Source: Hymenobacter sp. ISL-91
GTDB lineage: Bacteria; Bacteroidota; Bacteroidia; Cytophagales; Hymenobacteraceae
NCBI RefSeq assembly: GCF_018613725.1
Contig: NZ_JAGGPS010000006.1
Span: 1 to 52,312, forward strand
Direction of reading: 5' to 3'
Length of the DNA stretch: 52,312 nt
Shown piece after piece: positions 14,928 to 22,505 of the stretch (within the stretch, counting starts at the first letter, position 1; each line of letters begins with the position of its first letter). A program made the position numbers and the translations under genes. The notes beneath the pieces were generated by a model that searched no databases, was not told where the DNA came from, and worked only from the letters and a program-made list of their open reading frames with translations.

Positions 14928-16121
14928 ATGACTGAACTCGAACGCCTGCTCCATGCCTACGACCAGCACCGCGCCGCGGGGCGGGCCTGCGCGCTGGCCT
15001 CGGTGGTGGATGTAGCCGGCTCGGCCTACCGCCGCCCCGGAGCCCGGATGCTGGTAACCGACGAAGGCCAGCTGACCGGGGCCATCAGTGGGGGCTGCCT
15101 CGAAGGTGACGCCCGCCGCCGGGCCCGCCGCACCATCCGCCAGGGCCGCCCCGCCTTGGTCACCTACGACTCGACCGACCCCGACGACGACCTGCAGTTC
15201 GGGGCCGCGCTGGGTTGCCAAGGCATTGTGCAGATTCTGCTCGAACCCCTCGACTTTACCGACCCCGACAACCCGCTGGAACTGCTGCGGCGTTGGGCCG
15301 AGGCCACTGCCCACAACCCGGCCGTAGTAGCCACCGTGTTTGCCGGAGTAGGCCCCGAAGAGGAAGTACAGGTTGGGCAGCGCCTGCTGCTGCTGGCCAA
15401 CGGCCGCGTCGAAAGCACCCTGCCTGCCACAGCTGCCTTCCGGGCGTCGCTGCTAACCGACGCCCGCGCCGCACTGGCCTCCGGCCGACCCGCCACTCGC
15501 CACTATCCGGCCGGCTCGGGAGCCGTGCGCGTCAGCCTGGAAATCCTGCGCCCACCCGTGCGCCTGACCGTGTATGGCGCCGGCAACGATGTGCAGCCGC
15601 TGGTGCGTCTGGCGGCCGGACTGGGCTGGCGCGTAACAGTAGTCGATGGCCGGCCGGCCCAGGTGCAGCCAGGCTGCTTCCCCGAGGCCCACGCCGTGCG
15701 GGTGCTGCCGCTGGAAAAGGTAGCAGAGCAGCCTTATGATGGGAGCTTCGCGTTGCTGCTGACGCACAACTACTACTACGACTTGGCGGTGCTGCGCCAC
15801 TTGCTGCCCGATGCCACCACGCCCTACATCGGGCTGCTGGGCCCGCGCAAAAAGTACGAGCGGCTGCTGCAGGATTTGGTAAAGGAAACGCCCGATGCCG
15901 CCGCGCAGCTGCACAGCCGCCTACACAGCCCCATCGGCCTGAACCTGGGCGGCGAAACGCCCGAGGAAATTGCCCTTTCTATCGTGGCCGAAATCCAGGC
16001 GGTGCTCACGGGCCGCCCCGCCGGTTTCCTGCGCGACTCGCCGCACCCCATCCACCCCACCCTGCACGCCGATGCCCCGTTGGTGCCCGAGGGCAGAGTA
16101 GAAGCGGTCTGCGAGCTGTAG
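14928..16121 (+). CDS. XdhC/PaoD-type molybdenum cofactor maturation protein
   Basis: A 397-residue cytoplasmic chaperone of the XdhC/CoxI family that binds molybdenum cofactor, helps its sulfuration and inserts it into the hydroxylase. The N-terminal XdhC_CoxI domain shows GSAYRRPGARMLV and ISGGCLEGD (near residues 28-68). The C-terminal Rossmann domain begins at VYGAGNDVQPLV (near 217) and contains a VVDGRP strand end, and IGLLGPRKK follows (near 304). A short ATG start at 14928 is preferred to a TTG at 14883, whose extra residues come from a common AACAGCT-type repeat. It follows the catalytic subunit after a REP pair and is followed by the MocA-type gene at 33 bases. Confidence 0.9.
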   Translation: MTELERLLHAYDQHRAAGRACALASVVDVAGSAYRRPGARMLVTDEGQLTGAISGGCLEGDARRRARRTIRQGRPALVTYDSTDPDDDLQFGAALGCQGIVQILLEPLDFTDPDNPLELLRRWAEATAHNPAVVATVFAGVGPEEEVQVGQRLLLLANGRVESTLPATAAFRASLLTDARAALASGRPATRHYPAGSGAVRVSLEILRPPVRLTVYGAGNDVQPLVRLAAGLGWRVTVVDGRPAQVQPGCFPEAHAVRVLPLEKVAEQPYDGSFALLLTHNYYYDLAVLRHLLPDATTPYIGLLGPRKKYERLLQDLVKETPDAAAQLHSRLHSPIGLNLGGETPEEIALSIVAEIQAVLTGRPAGFLRDSPHPIHPTLHADAPLVPEGRVEAVCEL

Positions 16122-16154
16122 CAACCCATTTCTACCTAGCTCAATTCCCACCAC

Positions 16155-16760
16155 ATGCCTGCCATCATTTTATTGGCGGCTGGTGCCTCCAGCCGCTTGG
16201 GCCGCCCCAAGCAGCTACTTGCGTACCAGGGCCAGACGCTGCTGCGGCGGGCCGCCGAAACGGCTGTGGCTGCCGGCGCGCCGGTAGTGGTGGTAACCGG
16301 GGCGCAACACGAGGCCCTGCTACCCGAGTTGGCCGGCCTGCCGGTGCAGGTAGTGCGGTGCCCCGATTGGGCTGCGGGCATGGGTGCTTCCATAAAATGT
16401 GGCCTACAGCAGCTTGAAAGCCTAAGGGCTGATTTTACGACGCTGACGGTCATGCTCTGCGACCAGCCCCACGTAACGTCCGCGCTGCTGGGGCAGCTGG
16501 CCGAAACCCATGCTGCCAGCGGCCGACCTATAGTGGCAAGCCAGTACGGCGACACGCTGGGCGTGCCGGTGCTGTTCGGCTCCGAGGCCCTTCCGCTGCT
16601 CCGGCAGCTACCCGATTCGGCCGGGGCGGGGCAGCTGCTTAAGCAGCACCCGGCGCTGGTAGCCGCCGTGCCTTTCCCGGCGGGGGCCGTTGATGTGGAT
16701 ACGGAGGCCCAGTATGCGGCGCTGCTGGCGAGTGAGTCGGGGCGTGCTGCCGGAACGTAA
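16155..16760 (+). CDS. MocA-like molybdenum cofactor cytidylyltransferase
   Basis: A 201-residue nucleotidyltransferase of the MobA/MocA group, predicted to transfer CMP from CTP to molybdopterin. The N-terminal signature LAAGASSRLGRPKQLL (residues 6-21) binds the nucleotide, CDQPHVTSALL (near 97) carries the metal-binding aspartate, and GVPVLFG follows near 136. It is close behind the XdhC gene, so together they make and load the cofactor of the hydroxylase. The cytidylyl rather than guanylyl preference is inferred from that context and from the R-L-G-R-P-K-Q motif. Confidence 0.88.
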   Translation: MPAIILLAAGASSRLGRPKQLLAYQGQTLLRRAAETAVAAGAPVVVVTGAQHEALLPELAGLPVQVVRCPDWAAGMGASIKCGLQQLESLRADFTTLTVMLCDQPHVTSALLGQLAETHAASGRPIVASQYGDTLGVPVLFGSEALPLLRQLPDSAGAGQLLKQHPALVAAVPFPAGAVDVDTEAQYAALLASESGRAAGT

Positions 16761-16800
16761 CCGTTGCCGGGCTTCCACAACCACAGCCGTGAAATCCCGT

Positions 16801-16808
16801 TATCTTGC
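16801..16808 (+). promoter_or_regulatory. Candidate -7 box (TATCTTGC)
   Basis: TATCTTGC lies 28 bases before the start codon of the UMF1-type transporter. It fits the TAnnTTGC variant found before other genes here. The usual TTG element is absent at 19-21 bases, so the call rests on one box. Confidence 0.35.
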
Positions 16809-16836
16809 CCGCACTACTGCCCAAGCCCCTGCCTGT

Positions 16837-18282
16837 ATGAGCGACGCTACCGCCGCCGTTACGTCCGCCGAACCCGGCGTGCAAACCATTCCCAAAGACG
16901 ACAAGCGCATCACCCGCGGCTGGACGTTCTACGACTGGGCCAACTCGGTTTATCCGTTGGTTATTACCAGCTCCATCTTCCCCATTTACTGGGGCTCGGT
17001 GGTGAAAAGCCTCACGGGCACTGATAGCGGCAAAACGCCCGTCGAGTTCCTGGGCATGAGTGTTCCGGGTACTTCGCTCCAGAACTATTCGGTGTCAGCG
17101 GCCTTCCTCATCATTGCCCTCATCAGCCCGGTACTCACGGCCCTGGCCGACTATTCGGGCCGGCGGAAGCTGTTTCTGCAGATTTTCTGCTACCTCGGGG
17201 CGGCCTCGTGCGCGGGGCTGTATTTCTTCGAGGCCAGCACGTTCACGATGGGGGTGTTCATCTTCATCATGGCCACGGTGGGCTTCTCGGGCTCCATTGT
17301 GTTCTACAACTCCTACCTGCCCGATATTTCGTCGGAGGAGCAGTTCGATTCGCTCTCGGCCCGCGGATTTTCCATGGGCTACATCGGCTCGGTGCTGCTG
17401 CTCATTCTTTGCTTGGTACTCATTCAGGGGCCCACGCTGTCGGGTACGCCGCTGTTTGGGCTGACCACCGAAAAGGCAACCCGCCTGAGCTTCCTGCTCA
17501 CGGGCATCTGGTGGGCCGGCTTTGCCCAGATTCCCTTCGCCACCCTACCCGCCGACCCCGGCCGGCCGGCCGGCGCAACCAACGATTCGGGCTGGCTGCT
17601 CAACGGTTTCCGCGAGCTGGGCAAAGTCTGGGAAGAGACCAAGCAACAGCCCAACCTCAAGCGGTTTCTGCTGGCCTACTTCACCTACAACATGGGCGTG
17701 CAAACGGTGATGTACGTGGCCACACTCTTCGGTGATGAGGAGCTCAAGCTCGATACGACTTCGCTCATCATCACCATTCTGCTGCTGCAGCTAGTGGGTA
17801 TTCTGGGGGCCTACCTGTTCTCCAAGCTCTCGGAGCGTATCGGCAACACCCGCGCCCTCAGCTGGGCCGTGTTCATCTGGATGCTGATTTGTATTGCCGG
17901 CTACTTTGTGCAGGCCGGCTGGAGCTTCTACGCGCTGGCCTCCGTTATCGGCCTCACGATGGGCGCCGTGCAGAGCCTCTCGCGCTCCACATATTCCAAA
18001 ATCATCCCCGAGAACACGCCCAACCCGGCCGCTTACTTCAGCTTCTTCGACGTGACCGAGAAGGTGGGCATCGTTATCGGTCTGCTGGTGTTTGGCGGCA
18101 TCTCCCAGCTAACGGGCGGCAACATGCGCTACAGCATCCTGGCGCTCATCGTGTTCTTCATTCTGGGCCTCATTTTCCTGCTCCAGCTGCGCGGCCGCAA
18201 GCTCCGCGAAGACTCACCCACCGGCCCCGATACGTTTCCCGGCCCTCCGCCCGCCTCGCCCACGGCCAGTACGCCGCTGTAG
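16837..18282 (+). CDS. UMF1-type MFS transporter
   Basis: A 481-residue integral membrane protein of the UMF1 branch of the major facilitator superfamily (related to fungal Atg22 vacuolar effluxers). The N-terminal signature GWTFYDWANSVYPLVITSSIFPIYW is diagnostic. About twelve hydrophobic segments follow, with a central cytoplasmic loop rich in charged residues near 235-270. ADYSGRRKL (near residue 108) is the MFS A-like loop. The C-terminus is short, soluble and proline-rich. The ATG at 16837 places the signature about 25 residues in, as is usual. It follows the molybdenum cofactor genes at 76 bases and could be co-transcribed, but has its own candidate box. The substrate is unknown; amino acids or peptides are possible. 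Confidence 0.88.
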   Translation: MSDATAAVTSAEPGVQTIPKDDKRITRGWTFYDWANSVYPLVITSSIFPIYWGSVVKSLTGTDSGKTPVEFLGMSVPGTSLQNYSVSAAFLIIALISPVLTALADYSGRRKLFLQIFCYLGAASCAGLYFFEASTFTMGVFIFIMATVGFSGSIVFYNSYLPDISSEEQFDSLSARGFSMGYIGSVLLLILCLVLIQGPTLSGTPLFGLTTEKATRLSFLLTGIWWAGFAQIPFATLPADPGRPAGATNDSGWLLNGFRELGKVWEETKQQPNLKRFLLAYFTYNMGVQTVMYVATLFGDEELKLDTTSLIITILLLQLVGILGAYLFSKLSERIGNTRALSWAVFIWMLICIAGYFVQAGWSFYALASVIGLTMGAVQSLSRSTYSKIIPENTPNPAAYFSFFDVTEKVGIVIGLLVFGGISQLTGGNMRYSILALIVFFILGLIFLLQLRGRKLREDSPTGPDTFPGPPPASPTASTPL

Positions 18283-18332
18283 GAAGTCAGAAGAATCATA
18301 AGCGAAAGTGAAAACGGCCTTAAAGCAGGCCG

Positions 18333-18426
18333 TCATGCTGAGCTTGCCGAAGCATCTCTACCGCAACAGTAAACCCAATGATAGGATTACCATTGCGGTA
18401 GAGATGTTTCGGCAAGCTCAGCATGA
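18333..18426. repeat. Long hairpin repeat (CATGCTGAGC family, copy 2)
   Basis: Arms of 33 bases (18333-18365 and 18394-18426) pair with one mismatch around a 28-base centre. The arms share TCATGCTGAGC and GAAGCATCTCTACCGC with copies 1 and 4. It lies between the transporter and the DinB gene. Nothing else is seen in the remaining gap. Confidence 0.9.
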
Positions 18427-18494
18427 TGGGCTAATAGTCCGCTTCATTTCCGCACGGCTGTCCTAACGATTAATTTTTAATAGCTACTTCCTTC

Positions 18495-19010
18495 ATGCAT
18501 ACCTCTTCGTTGCAACAAAACATCCTGGCCGAACTCGACCATGAACTGGCTACTACTCGCAAGCTGCTGGCGCTGGTGCCTTTTGAGCAGGCCGATTACC
18601 AGCCTCACCCCAAGAGTATGAAGCTGGGGCAGTTGGCTACGCACATTGTGAACCTGCTCGCCTTCAAGCAGCTGTTTGTGCAACATCCGAGCCGCGACTT
18701 CCTCGACCCCAACGGCCCCAAGCCCGGTCCTTCGCCCACCAACCACGAGGAGCTGATGGCCCGTTTCGAGGAATACAGCGCCAGCCTGCGGGCGGCTTTG
18801 CAGCAGGCTACCGACGAGGAGTTAACCCACAGCTTCCGCCTACACCGCGGCGAGCAGACGCTGCTGGAGTACCCCAAAGCCACGGCCATCCGCATCATGG
18901 GCCTCAACCACAGCATCCACCACCGGGGCCAGCTTAGTGTGTACCTGCGCCTGCTCGATGTTCCGATTCCCGCCATGTACGGTCCCTCAGCCGACGAACC
19001 TGGCTGGTAG
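18495..19010 (+). CDS. DinB family metal-dependent protein
   Basis: A 171-residue four-helix-bundle protein of the DinB/YfiT group. The three histidines that bind the divalent metal are visible: H50 in QLATHIVNL and the pair in NHSIHHRGQLSVYLRLL near residues 137-141. The C-terminal signature IPAMYGPSADE is typical of Bacteroidota members. These proteins are often thiol-dependent S-transferases or stress-related, but the substrate is unknown. The ATG at 18495 is the natural start. A perfect bidirectional terminator follows within eight bases of the stop codon and separates it from the convergent amidohydrolase gene. Confidence 0.9.
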   Translation: MHTSSLQQNILAELDHELATTRKLLALVPFEQADYQPHPKSMKLGQLATHIVNLLAFKQLFVQHPSRDFLDPNGPKPGPSPTNHEELMARFEEYSASLRAALQQATDEELTHSFRLHRGEQTLLEYPKATAIRIMGLNHSIHHRGQLSVYLRLLDVPIPAMYGPSADEPGW

Positions 19011-19017
19011 AGTAAAG

Positions 19018-19082
19018 GCAGTAAAAAAGCCGCCCGTCATTCAGCGCAACATGTGCTGAATGACGGGCGGCTTTTTTACTGC
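19018..19082. terminator. Bidirectional rho-independent terminator
   Basis: Perfect 28-base arms (19018-19045 and 19055-19082) with a 9-base loop, containing GCCGCCCGTCATTCAGC and flanked by A6 and T6 runs. It serves both the plus-strand DinB gene and the minus-strand amidohydrolase gene, which converge here. Confidence 0.95.
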
Positions 19083-19089
19083 CCTGCGT

Positions 19090-20751
19090 CTATTTCACTG
19101 AAAACACTTTCTCACCCGCAATCCAAGTTTGCTGCACTTTGGCGCCCCGCAGCTTCTCGTTGGGCGCTTTCAGCAGGTCGGTATCCAGCACCACGAAGTC
19201 GGCGGCCATACCGGGGCGGATGCTGCCCTTCTGCTTGTCCTCGAAGGCGGCGTGGGCGGCCCAGGTGGTCATACCGCGCAAAGCGTCGGGGCGCGAAAGC
19301 GCGTTTTCGGGCTGGAAACCACCGGCCGGGTAGTTCTTGGCATCCTGTCGGGCCACGGCCGAGTGGAAGCCGAACAGCGGGTTGATGTCCTCCACCGGGA
19401 AGTCGGAACCAATGGCCACCTGCCCGTACTGCTTGCGCAGCTGCTCGTAGGCGTAAGCCGTTTTCAGGCGCTCGGCTCCCAGCCGCTCGCCGGCCCAGTA
19501 CATATCGGAGGCGGCGTGGGTGGGCTGCACCGAAGGCACTATGCCGAACTGCCCGAACTTGCCCATATCGGCCGGCGTTACCACCTGGGCATGCTCAATG
19601 CGCCAGCGCCGGTCCTTCTGGCCCTTCAGCACTTCACCGTAAATGTTGAGGATAAGCCGGTTGGCCGAGTCGCCGATGGCGTGGGTGTTCATCTGAAACT
19701 TGCTGGCCGCCAATAGCTTAGCCAGCTCCCGAAACTCCTTTTCGGTGGAAAGCAGGAAGCCCGTTTCCTTAGGTTTGTCGGCGTATGGGTCAACCAGGCA
19801 CGCCCCGCGCGAGCCCAGCGCCCCGTCGGCGTACACCTTAAACGAGCTGACGGTAAGCCGGTCTTTGAGCACTGGCCCGTTTTTGAGGTAGAAATCCTTG
19901 TTCTCCTTGGTAGGAGCGAGCATGGCGTGCAGGCGTACTTTGAGCTTGCCAGCCTCCTGCAGCTGGTCGAGGCGGTCGACCTGGGCTTTTTCCAAACCGG
20001 CGTCGGCCATGCTGGTCAGGCCCACGGCCAGGCAGCGCTGCTGCGCGTCGAGCAGGGCCGCTTCGGCTTCGGCCGCGCCGGGCGCCGGTATCTTGGCCGA
20101 TACCAGGTCCACGGCATTATCTACCAGCAAGCCCGTGAGCTTGCCCTGAGAATCCTTGGCAATGCTGCCCCCGCTGATGGGCGTGCGGGCCGTTATGCCG
20201 GCCAGGTCCAGCGCCTTTTGGTTGACAAGGGCCGCGTGCCCATCCACCCGGATGATGAATACCGGCGTGTTCGGAAACAGCGCGTCGAGCGTGTCTTTGG
20301 TTGGGAACTGCTTGTTGGGCCAGTCGTTCTGGTCCCAGCCGCGGCCCGTAAGCCAGGCCGCCTGCGGGTACTGCTGCCGCTGTTGGCTCAGCTTGGCCAC
20401 CACGGCCGGCCACGACTCAGTTCCGCCCAAATCAGCATCGCGCAGGCCCAGTCCGTAGCGGTAAAAGTGACAGTGCGCGTCGTAGAAACCAGGGTAGATG
20501 AACTGCCCTTTCGCGTCCACTTCTTCTTTCGCTTCGAACTGCCCGCGTAGTTCCTCGGCCGTGCCCACGCCCACAAATTTGCCATCCTTCACGGCAAACG
20601 CCTGCGCCGAGCTGAACGCCGAATCGACGGTGTACGCCGTGGCATTGTACACGAGCAAATCGGCGGGTTGGCGGTTACCAGAACTGCCTGACTGGCACGC
20701 CGCTACGCCGAGCGGAAGAAGAGAAAGCAGCAAGCGGAAATGTGGGCGCAT
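19090..20751 (-). CDS. Secreted amidohydrolase (YtcJ-like, amidohydrolase family 3)
   Basis: A 553-residue lipoprotein amidohydrolase. The N-terminus MRPHFRLLLSLLPLGVAAC is a signal with a lipobox cysteine at residue 19, so it is probably anchored in the envelope. The metal site of the TIM barrel begins with PGFYDAHCHFYRYG (about residues 86-99); later ligands lie in NTHAIGDSANR and IEHAQVV. Further family blocks are GRGWDQNDWPN, VEDINPLFGFHSAVAR and the C-terminal KGSIRPGMAADFVVLD. The ATG at 20751 is chosen because it begins the signal peptide; the upstream frame runs into a hairpin repeat. Family members hydrolyse N-substituted amides or formamides; the substrate here is unknown. Confidence 0.9.
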   Translation of the reverse strand: MRPHFRLLLSLLPLGVAACQSGSSGNRQPADLLVYNATAYTVDSAFSSAQAFAVKDGKFVGVGTAEELRGQFEAKEEVDAKGQFIYPGFYDAHCHFYRYGLGLRDADLGGTESWPAVVAKLSQQRQQYPQAAWLTGRGWDQNDWPNKQFPTKDTLDALFPNTPVFIIRVDGHAALVNQKALDLAGITARTPISGGSIAKDSQGKLTGLLVDNAVDLVSAKIPAPGAAEAEAALLDAQQRCLAVGLTSMADAGLEKAQVDRLDQLQEAGKLKVRLHAMLAPTKENKDFYLKNGPVLKDRLTVSSFKVYADGALGSRGACLVDPYADKPKETGFLLSTEKEFRELAKLLAASKFQMNTHAIGDSANRLILNIYGEVLKGQKDRRWRIEHAQVVTPADMGKFGQFGIVPSVQPTHAASDMYWAGERLGAERLKTAYAYEQLRKQYGQVAIGSDFPVEDINPLFGFHSAVARQDAKNYPAGGFQPENALSRPDALRGMTTWAAHAAFEDKQKGSIRPGMAADFVVLDTDLLKAPNEKLRGAKVQQTWIAGEKVFSVK

Positions 20752-20820
20752 AGAGGCGGGAGTAGATTTGGAAACGGGGAAGTCGGGGAAAAGCCGCTGG
20801 GAAAGATAACAGCGAAAAAA

Positions 20821-20931
20821 AGAACGTGTCATCCTGAGCGGAGCGAAGGATCTTATCACGCTCGAACGACCGTAACAACGACTCGTTCAAGCGTGATAAG
20901 ATCCTTTGCTCCGCTCAGGATGACACGTTCT
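20821..20931. repeat. Long hairpin repeat (CATCCTGAGC family, copy 3)
   Basis: Arms of 42 bases (20821-20862 and 20890-20931) with few mismatches and a 27-base centre. The outer part is AGAACGTGTCATCCTGAGCG and the inner part GAAGGATCTTATCACGCT, which defines a subfamily shared with copy 6. It lies between two minus-strand genes, 24 bases after AMP nucleosidase ends. Confidence 0.9.
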
Positions 20932-20954
20932 TCTCGGCTTTTAAAAAGCCGTGT

Positions 20955-21728
20955 TTAGTCGAAGCGCATGTGCTTCACCGACTCGCCGGAGTTCTTCAAT
21001 TCCAGCAACGACTCGATGCCGATTTTCAGGTGGTTCAGCACGTAGCCGGCAGTTACTTTCTTGTCGCTCTCCGACGTTTTCACGCCTTCGGGTGTCATCG
21101 GGTTGTCGCTCACCAGCAGCAGGGCGCCGTGCGGAATGCCATTCACGAAGCCCACGGTGAAGATGGTAGCCGTTTCCATGTCCACGGCCATGGCCCTCAC
21201 CTGGCGCAGGTACTCCTTGAATGCCTCGTCGTGCTCCCAAACGCGGCGGTTGGTGGTGTACACCGTGCCGGTCCAGTAGTCCATCTCGTACTTCTTGATC
21301 ATGCTGCTCACGGCGCGCTGCAGGCGGAAGGAGGGCAGGGCCGGAATTTCGGCCGGCAGGTAGTCGTCCGACGTACCCTCGCCCCGAATAGCGGCGATGG
21401 GCAGAATCATGTCGCCGAGCTTGGTGTTGGACTTCAGGCCGCCACACTTGCCCAAAAACAGGGCTGCCTTGGGCTCAATAGCCGAAAGCAAGTCCATGAC
21501 GGTGGCCGCCATCGGGGAACCCATGCCGAAGTTGATGATGGTGATGCCGTTGGCCGTGGCCGTTTGCATAGGCTTATCGAGGCCGCGCACCTCGGTGCCG
21601 AACTGCTCGGCAAACATGGACACGTAGTTGGCAAAGTTGGTCAGCAGGATGTACTGGCCGAATTCCTCTAATTCGACTCCGGTATAGCGCGGGAGCCAGT
21701 TTTTAACAATGTCAGCTTTCGTCTTCAT
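20955..21728 (-). CDS. amn: AMP nucleosidase
   Basis: A 257-residue enzyme of the nucleoside phosphorylase fold that hydrolyses AMP to adenine and ribose 5-phosphate. The short form is typical of Bacteroidota and lacks the large N-terminal regulatory domain of the E. coli enzyme. Visible blocks are NFGMGSPMAATVMDLL (near residue 66), LFLGKCGGLK (near 91), LGDMILPIAAIRGEGTS (near 103) and the purine-binding AVDMETATIFTVGF (near 185), followed by LLLVSDNP. The ATG at 21728 gives MKTKADIVKNWLPRYTG, the common start of this subfamily. It is divergent from the HsdR-N-like gene, with 182 bases between them. Confidence 0.92.
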   Translation of the reverse strand: MKTKADIVKNWLPRYTGVELEEFGQYILLTNFANYVSMFAEQFGTEVRGLDKPMQTATANGITIINFGMGSPMAATVMDLLSAIEPKAALFLGKCGGLKSNTKLGDMILPIAAIRGEGTSDDYLPAEIPALPSFRLQRAVSSMIKKYEMDYWTGTVYTTNRRVWEHDEAFKEYLRQVRAMAVDMETATIFTVGFVNGIPHGALLLVSDNPMTPEGVKTSESDKKVTAGYVLNHLKIGIESLLELKNSGESVKHMRFD

Positions 21729-21896
21729 ACGAAGGGGTTAGGGTTGCGAAAGATACGGTTACACCAAAACCGGCAGCAGCCTAAAGCCGCGGCCAGCGCA
21801 GTCGGCCGGAAAAGGGTAGGTACAAAAAAGCCGTCGGTGCCCGGAAGGGGGAATCGACGGCACGGAATGAAAAGCGGGAGAGATACCCCGGGGCCG

Positions 21897-21904
21897 TACC
21901 TTTG
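21897..21904 (+). promoter_or_regulatory. Bacteroidota -7 promoter box TACCTTTG
   Basis: TACCTTTG is an exact match to TAnnTTTG and ends only six bases before the ATG at 21911. If used, transcription would begin at or next to the start codon, giving a leaderless mRNA. No TTG is present about 20 bases upstream. Confidence 0.55.
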
Positions 21905-21910
21905 TAGGTG

Positions 21911-22360
21911 ATGCAAGAGTTGAATCTGCCGCCTTTCGAAGCCAAAGTTACACAAAGCGGCGAAAAGTTGCTAATCTGGGACGTGCTCCGCCGCCGTCAT
22001 GTGGTGCTCACGCCCGAGGAGTGGGTGCGCCAGCATTTGGTGCATTACCTCATCAACCACCGCGGCTACCCCAAGGGCCTGCTGAGCCTGGAGCGCGGCC
22101 ACCAGTACAACCAGCGCCAGAAACGCACCGACCTGCTGGCCCTCGATGCCACCGGCCAGCCCCTGTTGCTGGTTGAGTGCAAGCGTCCCACCGTGCCCAT
22201 TACGCCGGCCGTTGCCCACCAGATTGCCACCTACAACCTCACCGTTGGCGCGCCCCTGCTGCTACTCAGCAACGGCCTGGAGCACTACTGCTGGCGCGTA
22301 GATGCCGCAAACCGCACCAACGAACGACTGAGCGAGGTACCCGAGTATAGGAGTTATTGA
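21911..22360 (+). CDS. Stand-alone HsdR N-terminal-like PD-(D/E)xK protein
   Basis: A 149-residue protein that corresponds only to the N-terminal nuclease domain of type I restriction subunit HsdR. A D-x(n)-E-x-K site is visible: RTDLLALD (D near residue 77) and LLLVECKRP (E-x-K near 91-93), followed by the helix VAHQIATYN with the conserved Q of this fold. There is no helicase domain, nor hsdM or hsdS genes nearby. Stand-alone copies are widespread in Bacteroidota and their role is not established. The start may be ATG 21911 or the GTG directly before it. It is transcribed divergently from AMP nucleosidase. Confidence 0.85.
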   Translation: MQELNLPPFEAKVTQSGEKLLIWDVLRRRHVVLTPEEWVRQHLVHYLINHRGYPKGLLSLERGHQYNQRQKRTDLLALDATGQPLLLVECKRPTVPITPAVAHQIATYNLTVGAPLLLLSNGLEHYCWRVDAANRTNERLSEVPEYRSY

Positions 22361-22391
22361 CTCGTAGCTAACCCAAGTTGTGGAGGGCGGC

Positions 22392-22486
22392 GTAGGGGCG
22401 GGGCTTGTCCCCGCCCGCCGTATGCAACATTGAACAGAATCGTAGCAGCGGCGCGCACGGCGGGCGGGGACAAGCCCCGCCCCTAC
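22392..22486. repeat. Inverted REP pair
   Basis: A plus-oriented REP (22392-22420) and a minus-oriented REP (22457-22486), each with the full hairpin, separated by a 36-base spacer ending in AGCAGCGGCGCGCACGG. It lies between the converging HsdR-N-like and bioF genes and could act as a barrier to both. Confidence 0.87.
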
Positions 22487-22505
22487 GCCGCCCACCGCAT
22501 TTAGT

